In this document: piece by piece, positions 22,697 to 34,400 of the stretch | How positions within the stretch are numbered: the first letter of the stretch is position 1 | How the letters are laid out: every line of letters begins with the position of its first letter | Assembly (NCBI GenBank): GCA_903813345.2 | Contig: CAIIXF020000007.1 | Location: forward strand, 5,027,730 to 5,091,729 | Length of the DNA stretch: 64,000 nucleotides | Source of the DNA: Owenia fusiformis | Lineage: Eukaryota; Annelida; Polychaeta; Sabellida; Oweniidae | Direction of reading: 5' to 3' | Notes under the pieces: generated by a model | The model's input: the letters and a program-made list of their open reading frames with translations, nothing else | Database searches by the model: none | Told to the model about the DNA's origin: nothing | Program-made: the position numbers and the translations under genes

Positions 22697-22807
22697 ATTA
22701 ACGAAACCCATCTGACCCAGTTAACTACTCCTGATGTCATAGATCTACAACATTTCAGAAACAGGGAGTAGATAACTGGTCCAGACGAGTTTGGTTACAT
22801 TTTCATA
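22697..22807. mobile_element. Short inverted-repeat element
   Basis: CCAGTTAACTACTCC on the left is answered by GGAGTAGATAACTGG on the right, with flanking AACCCATCTGA / TCGAGTTTGGTT-like arms. About 110 bp without coding capacity. Confidence 0.5.
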
Positions 22808-22884
22808 GGATAAGGTCAATGAAGTGAGTAGCTCCCAGAATTCTTTGGCATTTCATGGTATTGGGATTCCCCGTATCTTTCCCC

Positions 22885-22998
22885 ACATGGTCTTATAAGC
22901 CTTATATGGATCTATCACATGACATTCAAAATGGCGGATAACAGTAAGGTAGATTCCTATGTGGTCCTATAAGCCTTATATGGATCCATCACATGGAT
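22885..22998. repeat. Direct repeat pair
   Basis: TATAAGCCTTATATGGATC followed by (T/C)ATCACATGGA/CAT occurs at about 22893 and 22970, roughly 77 bp apart. Confidence 0.6.
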
Positions 22999-23229
22999 AC
23001 CGTGTGACCTTATACCAACACTGAACTTTGGGAGATCTCCCCCTGGGATAAGGTCACGTTTTTTACTGAAATTCTGCAGTACTGTTAACAAAGCAAGTGC
23101 TACAGAATATCCAGTGGTAATGTGTGCCGAGAGAGAATATGTGCTCGGGTTGGATGAGATATGGCAACACTTGATGTTATGGATGGCTTGGCTGACTGTC
23201 AAGACCAACGCTGTACAAGTTTACACTGC

Positions 23230-23940
23230 ACTTGTTCTGAATGGAGGTCAATTTCAGTATAGTGCATGACATCAAAAAACTAGTCAAAAAACAATCATCT
23301 GAATGACCAATGTAAATAAATGGTTAATTATCGAACTGACCAATGTTAATAAATGAAAGATTTGCCTCAAATGAGGTACATGTATTAAGTAGGGCATTTG
23401 GTACATTGTGCTGACATATCATTTCATCTGGCACAATTTCATCGATCCTCATTTTGTTAATGTCATTCACAGTATTTTGGCACCTTTTGATTAAACATTC
23501 CGTCGTTTGTTCTGAATGAAGGTCACTTTTCAGTTTAGGGCACGGCATTAAAAATGAAGAACAATTATCTAACTGACCAATGTTAATAAATGAAAGATTT
23601 GCCTCAAATGAGGTACGTACATGTATTAAGTAGGGCATTTGGTACATTGTGCTGACATATCATTTCATCTGGCGCCATTTCATCGATCCTCATTTTGTTA
23701 ACGTCATTCACAATATTTTGGCACCTTTTGATTAAACATTCCGTCGTTTGTTCTGAATGAAGGTCACTTTTCAGTTTAGTGCACGGCATCAAAAATGAAG
23801 AACAATTATCTAACTGACCAATGTTAATAATTGAGAGATTTGCCTGTATTAATTTACATGTATTAAGTAGGGCACTACATACATTATGCTGACACATCGT
23901 TTCATCTGGCGCCATTTTACGGACGTCATTCTCAGAAATT
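23230..23940. repeat. ~240-bp tandem repeat
   Basis: CCAATGTTAATAAATGAAAG recurs at about 23340, 23577 and (as AATTGAGAG) 23818, giving units of 237 and 241 bp, with a degenerate partial unit before. Two minus-strand open frames of 107 and 103 codons run through it with a repeated Cys-containing peptide (MPCPKLKSDLHSEQTTECLI); the 241-bp spacing breaks frame, so I treat it as non-coding. Confidence 0.8.
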
Positions 23941-24673
23941 TGGCATTAAATATTCCTACAATTGTTATGGCAACAACATTCCAGTAATTGTTTCAGCAAA
24001 AACAATGATATGACAATGACATTGAAACTAAAAGTGCTTTCCTTACGAAGATGCCATAACAGTGTACATCCATAGATAAAGCTTTAGGAATTCTCAACTT
24101 TCTGTTTGTATGATCCACTGGGTTATGAAATTTTAATGATCGATAATATGCACTTTAATTCCTTTATATGAAATTATTATATCGCCACCAAAAGTGGTGA
24201 CATACTGTCATATTGTGAACAGTGTTCATCAGTCAGCATCTGCAACAAATGGCAAGTAGTGACATTTTGTTGGTGAATGTGAACATCCTGTTATGTCAGC
24301 GAAAGTCAATATGACCTGTTTGATAGAAAATAGAATGGCAATGTGACAACTCAGTTGTTTTCTTTGTACTCTTAGTGGAACCATGTGAAGGCAAGAATTA
24401 ACAAAGGAGCAATGAAAATAAGAAAACATGAATTGAGTTAAGAGGGTTGAGAGGTAGAGTGGATAACAAACAATGTTAAAGCAATGGTGAAAATGAAATG
24501 AAACATTAACAGTCAGAAAGAAGCTCTGTTTGTCACAATTGAATCATTGGCAGAAAATCAAATCAAATGCTACAAAAAGTCCTGATAATATGACCAAAGA
24601 GAAATCTTCTAATAAAATGTCTAGCTTTATTGATGAAAAATCAAATGAAGACCATGGCAGCCCCAGTTTGGTG

Positions 24674-25182
24674 TACAGTAAAACCTGTCTTATCTGAACG
24701 CCATTGGGACTGGCTAAAAGCATTCAGATTAGGAGATGTTCACCCTTTTGAGGTTCTTGCATATTCTCGAAATTCTGGATTCCGAAGAAATATGAACACA
24801 TTCTTGGTAAATATTTATAGTTCTTTTGAAAACGAAGCTTTATGGCATTCCAGAAATTTGAAAATTTGATTCAAATGAATCTAGTGAGTCTAATGAATCT
24901 ATGCTGGAATACCCTATTATGATTGAGACCGTTCAAATTTTTTTTCCCAAAGTCGACAATATATGAGCAATTTAGTATGAAACATGTGAAATTTTATGAA
25001 AAGTGTTCAGAACAGACAGGATTATTTTTCAAGTATAACTGTTCACTGTTCAGATTGGGAGGTGTTCGCATTTCATGGTTTTTTAACATGAGAGTCAATG
25101 GAAAGAAAAAATGGGACCAAAAAAGTGTTCAAATTGGAAGGTGTTCGGATTAGCCAGGTGTTCAGATCCACAGGTTCTACTG
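24674..25182. mobile_element. Non-autonomous DNA element with CAGTAAAACCTGT ends
   Basis: Left end TACAGTAAAACCTGTCTTAT, right end CACAGGTTCTACTGA, with internal inverted GTGTTCGGATTAGCCAGGTG. Fragments of the same family are at about 47040-47207 (ending CACAGGTTTTACTGTA), 48555-48840 and 57615-57700. No transposase seen. Confidence 0.65.
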
Positions 25183-28100
25183 AACTAGTATTTGATAAGA
25201 TCCTGGATTTCTGGACAAAAAGCACTTAAAGGCCCCATGCAGTTACTGTACCAGTATTCAATGCAACCCAAAGTAGTTTACTGTTGCATAAGGCCTTTAA
25301 AGGCTCATGTATAACCCCCCCCCCCATTTGACATGATTCTGGTTTATTAAACATGTTGTTTTGTATTGCCTGTTTGACTTGAATCTCTTTGAACTGATTA
25401 TGACCAGAATATTAACAGATTGAAATTCTCTTTTACTATTGTTCACTTATTCAAAACAAATATCATAACAAAGTTCACAAATTAATCAACTCTTATAAAC
25501 ATTTTGAACAGTGCCAAATCTCATTCATATAGTGTAACTGTTGATTAAGTAGATGTTGGAAAATTTTATTACAAAATGAATGGATTTTAAAAGAAATACA
25601 GAGTGTTCTCAGAATCACTTCAAAGAGTCAAATTATATCACCAGATAATTGCACTGAAATCATGTCACAGATCTGTAACTGTCGCAGTATATTAATACTT
25701 TCCAAATGAGAGCATCCCTCAGCTCAAATTACGAGTAACCATGACAATGAAAAGTATTCATAATGGTTTCTATGGATGTATAATAATAATTAAACTCTAA
25801 TATCAATCAATCTTTTTAAAATGTAATCTCACATGTTAATGATAACAGAATTATAATACAACAGAAGCTAAATGTCTTATATGATTATACATAAAATATA
25901 TTTATCTGTACAAAATATGGAGAATATTTACAATATGAAATAATACAAAATAAACACAGCTCGAATGATAAGCAACTAAAAACATAACCCTTTCCAAATA
26001 ATTCAAACAATCTTTGGGAGCGGGGATGGCAGGATGATTTTGTCTCATCCTGACACCCCTCCCCCAAAATGCCAACCCTGTCTGTATTTCTAATACATCG
26101 TGTAGTAGACACAATCTACACGTGGGCCACAGTAAACCTAGGTTATAAAAGAGGGGGAGAAACCCCAGGGTTCAAAGATGACATACGCTTATAATGTAAA
26201 TCTGTATTGAGATGACATCGTCGCTGATTGGTTTAGCGAGTCGATCGTTGGGTTTAAAACTAGGTCAATTTGAAAACTTTGAAAACCAAGATGGAGGGTA
26301 CGTTTTCGACAAAAGGCTGTGCTCGAAGGAGGAAATCGTATGTCATCAATTGAATCATGGGGTTTTCCCTCCTCTTGGTTATACGAAGCAACTAGAAGCA
26401 ACATTACAATGATTACATAGAGTATAGAAAAATTTTATAATCACTGATACTTTCAAATATGTTAAGGACAGGTTTAATACAGGACTTCAAAATAAAGGAA
26501 TGAGAAAAAGGAAATACATCATAAATCCCAAATATATTTAAAATATTTCCAAAAGTCATTGTACATGGATCAATCTTTGTTATGCATAAAATATCAAAAT
26601 ACAAGTAAAGGTATTAAAATGTAGAATAATAAGTTATCAATAATAATCATATAACTGATATCATTAAGACATTATTGTAAAAGTTAACTGCACACTCCCC
26701 TATTTGAAATCATGTACACTATTTACAAATTTTACATTTTGAAAATATATTCTATATCTACCATCTATCATATTGGAATGCAAACAATTAACATTTTCGC
26801 ATATACAATACATAATTCATTTTAATTTGAACACATTTTCTCCATTACTCTAAAATGAAATATATGCACATCAACTCATAAAATTGTAAAAATAGTGATT
26901 AAACATATTCATGCTCATTATTTATAACAATATTCATTGATGTATTTCAAGTTTATGTAAGAAGTCAGAGAAAGTATTATCAATGCAATGCCTATTTTTA
27001 TAATATTCCAAAGTCATGATTTGCATCTTATGACATCTATACAATAGATTAATAACATATAAACTCAATTGTGCATTGTATTTTACAGTCAAGTATGAAA
27101 CATTCTAATTTCTAGTGTCACATTGTGAAGATGCAGGTAATAAGATGAAGCAGAAAATGGAGAGTGAACATGGGCATAGCGTAATCGGATGAAGCAGAAA
27201 ATGGGGAGTGAACAAGGGCATAGCGTAATCGGATGAAGCAGAAAATGGGGAGTGAACAAGGGCATAGCCAGGGTAAACAAAATTCCAAGGTAAATAAGTG
27301 AGGCAAACTAAGATCAAAGGAGGTAGCTTGGAACTTCATTTCCAAACTTTTAGTTACTGAAATAATGTCTGAATGATACAGTTCTGCAATATTGTGGTGA
27401 GGCTCTGTCCCATGCCTGACTCAACCCATGTTGAAGGCTCTTGAGCAATTGTACAAAAGTAACAGATAATTTTACAATACACATGCACTTGTAAGTATGG
27501 AATGACTTTTACTATAAATCATACACGAATCATGCAATGATAGGAATTCAACTAAATATATACATATGACACATATTTACATAATGATTATTGTATATAA
27601 ACCCCATCATGAATAACCTCCTACTAGAAAATATAACATCGTGGTCATATTTGTAAATTGTAACTCTAAATTGTATAGAAATATAAGAAAATCAGACAGT
27701 TCATTTAAAATTAAGAGAGAAATGCATAGAATTAGCAAGAAATGTGTATTCAACACTCAGATTTTCATGAAAATATGACCAATGTAGTATTTCCTAATAG
27801 AAACAATGCTTGTTGGTTATCTGGACTATCAGTTTGGGTACAATAATACAGGAATGTTACTATAATACAAGAATGCTACAATTATATAGGAATGTTACGA
27901 TGAAAGCCTCTCCATAAGTTATATAGCTCAAACTATACACCATTTTAAAGGAGCAAATATTTATATTTTTTAATACACCATATTTATAAGTAATAACAAA
28001 TATAGCATCTGACTATATACCATTTTAAGATTATAGGATTATAGCGTCTACACTATACACCATTTAAAGGTATAAACAACATCCTATGGAATTCATGTGA

Positions 28101-28482
28101 TGTATCTTTGTGCATTTCCAATTTCAATAACTTATAATTTGTTAATTCCTTCTGTTTAATGTGTTAAGGTTTAACACAGTGTTCAATGGATACAATTTGC
28201 TAAATCCAATCCATTGATTCTGTATAACGTTGCATGATATATCCTTCATGTATCGATCATATGTCTCTATTTATGCACTGCTATATGATATCAATCCTGT
28301 ATCTAGTTCACTTTATGAATGGCATACTAGGATATCACTGTATTCCTCATTGTACATGTATATACGAAACGAAATTTGTGCATCCACTACAGGACAAAAC
28401 AGAAATGGTTCACTGTTGTAGAGGGGAATTCTAACCATTCCAACTTTAGGACTTGTCATTGTATAGATTACCATCACAACTC
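25183..28482. other. Intergenic sequence and 3' UTR of the scaffold gene
   Basis: The minus-strand scaffold transcript should end in this stretch, as its stop is at 28483. No confident poly(A) site. A C11 run lies at about 25317. Short open frames show no family similarity. Confidence 0.5.
27144..27272. repeat. 44-bp tandem repeat, three copies
   Basis: Units start at 27144, 27188 and 27232 (GATGAAGCAGAAAATGGGGA), nearly identical. It probably lies in the 3' UTR of the scaffold gene. Confidence 0.85.
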
Positions 28483-28497
28483 TTACAGCGTAGTCTC
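28483..28497 (-). CDS. Scaffold last coding exon: ETTL-stop
   Basis: Acceptor ATTATCTAATTTCCAG; phase 0 codons GAG ACT ACG CTG TAA. It adds only Glu-Thr-Thr-Leu, a class I PDZ-ligand C-terminus (x-S/T-x-hydrophobic). Without this splice the frame runs on 17 residues (VSIHYLSAYKIY…) to a stop at 28788, without a PDZ motif. Confidence 0.72.
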   Translation of the reverse strand, partial: ETTL

Positions 28498-31400
28498 CTG
28501 GAAATTAGATAATGACATTTATAAGTTGTTAAAATATCAATCTTGAGTGTTAAGCACTATAACAAATCTAGAATCTGATCAATCATTTTCATGTGATAAT
28601 TAAGGTAAATATTATATTCACTTTTTTAAAATGTTGGACAACAGTTTTTTCATAACAGAAGTACATGTAATTGATAATTTTGATCTCTTTGTAAGACAAG
28701 GACTTAGTCAAAATAAATATAATTTTTTTGTCATACAACTATGAATGCTTTTTAAAATTTTTTATTCATAAACATTTATCTGTTGATTTATATTGTATAC
28801 ATGCTATATATTTTATATGCTGAAAGGTAATGTATGCTTACCATAGGTTGCTGTTTCTTTACTGGGAATGAGGGCCCATCTATAGAGGTCCGGGACACCT
28901 GTCCGCAACTGTTCATGGATCTTGCATCTGACACGCTTCTTCCCCTACCCTCATATGGCTGCTCTTTATCCTGTCCCATGAACACAGAATCTGTGTCTAG
29001 TGATAGTCTTGATTCGCTATCTGATATCACATCTTCAATTTCTTCGCGTATGTAGCCAAGGTTGACCTCATCAAGTGCTCCCTGAAGTTCTTCAATTGTG
29101 GCGTTCTGGCCTTTTTTACGCCACCAACGATGCATCACTTCATTTACACGTTCAGTTAAGGTATCGGGGTATTTGCGTTCAATCTCTTCATTCATTTTTG
29201 CAACTGACTTCGAGTCCATAATGTCTTTAAACAAGGCCTTGCTCAAGTCCTTCCAGTTCTGGCTCACCTTAAAGAACAAGAACAGCTGTTTCTCTGGTGA
29301 GTTGGTGTAGTTGGTATGCCTCTCCCAGCCAGAGCCTATAGACCCAGACCCCATGCTACGATTGTCCCCTTCAGATGCTGGCCCATAAACTGACCCAGGA
29401 GAAGATCGCTTGTGTTTCATTCTGGGGTTCTTTGACCTGATAGGTGGAGTTTCCCAACCATACTGTGGATCCTCGCCTGGATACAGCACACCAGGATGGC
29501 GAGTGCCTCCATCCATTGACCGGGTTTTTGGTCTCCTGTTGATTTCGTCTGCACTTAAACTACGGGGATCACGATCAGCTCCTATGAGATCAGCAACCAT
29601 AGTACCGGTACGTCCAGCTCGTTCCTTTCTTCTGCCTCCAAGTGAGGTTTCCCTCATGGGGACCTGTATATTATCATCAGAGTAACTCTGACCATGACCC
29701 TGACCTGGGGGTGTCTCCATGGTCTGCATATCACCAGATCTGGAAGATTCAGGTGTCATGCTACCAGCTGCAATAGCTACACCAGTAATTGCAGCAGCTG
29801 CTTCACGGTTCTTTGCTTCTTCTTGTTTCTTCTTCACCTTTTTCTCCTCTTTCTCTTTTTGTTTGGCTTCTTTATCTTCCTGGTCTTGCTGCCACTTGGC
29901 AATCTTTTCCATTTGTTTTTGTTGTAGTTGTCTTTCATGCTCCATATCTTTAACACTCCTTGCTGCATCTTTCTTAGCTTTAAAGTCCTTCTCTTTCTGA
30001 AGTTTTTCTTGTTTTTCACGTTGTTTTTGTAAAATATTATTCCTAGCTTGTTCTTCTTTCAGTCTGTATTTTTCTTGTTCTTTCTTGAAAGCAGCTTCCT
30101 TTTCCTCAAACTCTTTCTTCATTGCAGCTTTCTCAAGAGCACGTTCTGCCTCCCTTATTGCTTTCTCTTCTTCAGTCTGGGGTTCCATCATTGGAACATC
30201 ATTGCTTCCTCGGCGACCATGCACCTTATGACCCTTGGGGTACCTCTTTGAGTCAAATTTAAATAAGGCTTGTCCTGTTTGGGGATCAGCTCTGAAGGGA
30301 ATGGCAGCTACTGTACTTTCTTCTTGTGGCTCAACATGTTTATTTTGGGGGTGGTATGGGGCACCGCTAGTACTTGTGCCTGGTTCATCAATAGGAACTT
30401 GGCCCTTGCACCGCTCTACCTTATCTATAGCATTTTGTAACTCATCCACTGTGACCTGACCTTGCTTTGCAGCCAGCCAATGGTCCAAGAGATCATGAAT
30501 TCGCTCTTCTTTGGTGGAACGGCTATCTTCAATGTTCTCAATCATCTTCTCAGTTGCAGCCTTAGATTGTAAATGACGGAACAACTCTCTAGCAACATCC
30601 TGCCAGTTTTTGTCTACATGTTCGTACATTGTCTCACTAGCTGATTTGTCCTCTTTACCACCCTTCTTTGACTCCTTAGGGGCTTCTCCATCAGCTCCCT
30701 TTGCTACCTTATCCAAGATATATTTCAACTGGACTCTCTCCAGTGCTTTCTGAAGCTGTTCAATTGATGCATCTTCTCCCTTCTGAGCCCTCCATCTATT
30801 CATCAATTCATTCACCCTGTTTGACAGCTTCTTATTTGATTTCTCAATGTCTTTGATCATTTTCTGGGTCTCCTTTTCACCTTGGATATCTTTGAAAAGT
30901 TCATGAGCTAGGTCTCTCCAATTTCTTCCAACATTAAAGAACATTGTTCCTGATTTCTGGGGCTGGTCTCCAGCTTTAGCCTCATCTGATTTACTAGCAA
31001 CTGCTACACCAGTTGGAGGCTTATTAGAAATAGGAGCAGCTTCTTCGGCTGGTTGATCCTCTTCTCTGGGTTTAGCTCTGAATGATTTAGGTTTGGTCTG
31101 ATCAGTTTGGGGAGTATGGTACTGTTGTTGGGGTGATGGTTTCTCTAGGTCGGCAGGTCTAGATATTTGTGCCGACTGTTTGGGGGGAGTTTCTCTTGGT
31201 TGGTATGGGCGTTGCGGAGATGCAGCTGTTGCAGCAACTGTTGACAAAAATAAATTCTGGATTTTATCATCAGCATTGTCTGGAGCAATTGCCTGTTTGG
31301 GCTGTTTTTGAGATAATGGCGTACGGCGTACTGGTTTGGGTGAGATTTGTGGCTTCTCCTTTTGAATTCTCTGCACTGGTTTTGATGAAGCAGCTACAGG

Positions 31401-34400
31401 TGGAGTATCGAGAGACTTATCAGGTTTAGATATATGAATGTTGCTGTCCTCTAATAAGTCGAGATCAGTAAAGAATGCTTTCCTCTTAGCTTCGGGGGTG
31501 CTGGCACTCATTGGGCCTTCTTCATCTTCTGGAGAGGGAAGGTCATCATCAATATTTGTCTCAACAGGTTTGCGTTTTGGAGCAACATCTGAGACATCAT
31601 CAATGTTAGTCTCTTTAGATGGTTGTCTTGGAACATCAGAGACATCATCAATGTTTGTTTCCTTAGATGGTTGTCTTGGATGCCCTTGAGGACTACCCTT
31701 AGCACCAGGATGATCCAAAGGTTTTGCTCTTTGATTGCCTTTGTGTTGGTTATAATCAGCACTAACAGCAGCAGCTGTAGAAGCAACCTGACCCAGCCAT
31801 AAATCAGATACTTTCTGATCAGCATTGTCGCTAGTTACAGGAGCATGCTTTGGTCTTTGGAGCTCACCAGTCACTTGAGGCTGTATAGGAGGATGTTGTT
31901 TAGCTTCATGGAGCTTTGTATCCTTAGGTGTAGGTTCATCATCTATTGGGGTCTCAACAGAGTGTGGTACTGTACCTGTTGGTTTACTTCCCTTCTTCTT
32001 TGGCCTAAATGAGAATCGTCCTCCTTTTTCCCTCTCCATCTTCTGAGGCTCCTCTTCAAGGCTATCATTGTTGGCTTTGTCATGAGTTTTGTCTTTATCT
32101 TTTTTAAACCTAGCCATGAGACCACCACCTTTCTTCTTAGTTTTCCCTGAGCTGGGTGTGTCAGAAGCAACTGATGATGTATCATCAAAGCTGGTGTTAG
32201 CTTTATTCGAGGATGTCTCTACTACTTCCGGTGTTTTTTGTATTTTAGTTGAGACTCGTGGCTGTTGATTTTTAGCTAGAACCATTTGATTTTGTGCAGC
32301 ATCAGCTGCTACTTGAGCCATGAAAAGATCTGCTGTGGCATTGGAGTCATCGTGTTTTAAGGGAGGCTGTCTTCCTTGATGACCTTGTCTACTTGAAGTG
32401 GGTGTATTCACATTCTCATTTGGTTCTTTGTCTTCACTGACTGTAGAGTCATCCATACCATCTCCCGATTTTGATTTCTTCTTACCCCTTAGTGAGAGTC
32501 TCCCCGGTTTTCCTCGTCCTGGCTTCACAGTTGCATCATCATCACAATTTGCTTCAAGGATGTCATCAATATTAGTCTCTTTACCTTGCTGATTGTCCTT
32601 GTTACGTTTAAACAAAGCCTGTCCTTTATTCTTAGGTTGGTCTTCTTCTTGTTCCTCAGAGATCGCGCTAGGTATCACAGATGACATGTTGACATCATAT
32701 GACCCAGACTCATTCTCAAGGGAGCTATCTGGACTGATTGTGTCTCCATCACTATCAACTTTCTTTTCATCTGGGCCCCTCCCTTCCTTCAAACCTTCAA
32801 CTCTGGCAGCAGATTCAATGACCTGTGCTGTGAAAAGGCTACCAACTTTGGAATCTGCATCATCTGGTCTATACTCCTTTCTTTGTTGTCCAGGTGCATG
32901 TGTTACAGGCATGGCATCTATGGGTTTAAACTGATTCTGTTTTGATGCAACCATATTCTCATTGTCGTTGTAGTTTTGGCCAGTAGGTCCTGCTTTGTTA
33001 GTTTCTCCACTTTGGTTGGTAGTTTCATTTGGGGTGTCATCGATATTAGGTTTCCCTACATCCCTGTGAGAGAGATCAGGTCTCTCACGTAATATGTCTT
33101 TAACTTGATTATTGCCTTGAGCTGCTGCTAATTCATCTTCATCTTCAGAAGCCTCTTCGACATTAACAATCTCAACAACTTCAACTTTCTGTACAGTGTC
33201 AGCCTGTGTTGCTTGGACCTCAGCTACTTGTTCTACTTGTTGGCTCCACAAACCTCCTATCTTGCCCAAACTGTCCTCCTTTCCCTTGGAACGTTTGTCA
33301 TACTTTGAGAAATCTACTTTTTTTACGCCAGGCATGGAGATGAATGCTGAAGGTCTGTCTTCATCATCATCAAATTCCTCTACTTCAAAGTATTCATCAT
33401 GATCAGAGTAGCTTACATGTTTTTTCTTTTTCTTAATTCTACCTTCACCTACACGCTCATCAGTACCAGAGTCAAGCGCTGATGATTCACTAAGGGCTGC
33501 TTTAGATGGTCTAAGATCACCATTTTTATCTGAAGCATTTCGTAGTTTGTCTTTAGCATCTTCAATCACATCATCGTCATCGTATACATCATCAATATTA
33601 GTTTCCTTTTTAGGTGGTTCATAGACATCATCTATATTTGTTTCAATCTTAGGTTGTTGGTGTTGAGAAAGGAACATACCACCAACAGCCCCAGCTACTG
33701 CAGCTCCTGCTAGATCATCCTTTGGCTTGTGTTTGTTCTTAATAGCTTCAATGTCTCTTTCATATTGTTGCTCTTTAGCAGATTTGAATGATTTAGGTTG
33801 TTTAGAGTCTGTCACTGGGGGTGCAGGTGCAAGTCTGGTGGGTACCAGTTTTCCTTCACTGCTGACTGTGACCAGGGTGCCAGTATCATCTGGCTCTTCA
33901 TCAGATGATGTTGAACCAATGCTTGCTCTTCTGGCAGTTAGCCTATCCTGTAGGTGTTGTTGGCTATCATCTTTAGCTTTATTTGGTTCAGTTTCCTTTA
34001 TACCGGGGCTCTTTAGTTCAGACTCATCTTCTTCCTTGATGGAGTTAGGGTCAAAGGTTTGGTGTGCCAGCCACATGTTTGTAATAGCAGCATGGTCCTT
34101 CTCTGTTGTAAGCACAGTTTTGTTGGATATCCCTGCCTTAGGTTTATCTTTAGCTTGTGATGGTGGGGCAGGAGGAGGGACATTAGGCCTAGATAGGGGA
34201 CTTTTAGGAGGACTTCCAGGAGAGTCACCCTCCTGAGGGATCTTATCAGTTGCAACAGGTCTGAATCCCTTCTTTGTGGTTGTCAGCTCACTGGGCCTAA
34301 AGCCCCTTGATGGAGAAGCTCTCTGGGTGGCTGGTTCTTCAACATCTAGTGTTTTCGGAGGAGGGTTCTTTTCCTTAGGGGCTTTAAATGAGATTATTCT

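Noticed and set aside
24630-25153. Two short plus-strand frames as a small gene
   Set aside because: They lie within a terminal-inverted-repeat element and lack similarity or splice support.
26212-26412. Short plus-strand frame between the EPAC and scaffold 3' ends
   Set aside because: 66 codons with no domain, in presumed 3' UTR of the opposite gene.
33727-34236. Plus-strand open frame of 169 codons
   Set aside because: Also a shadow of the scaffold exon on the other strand.
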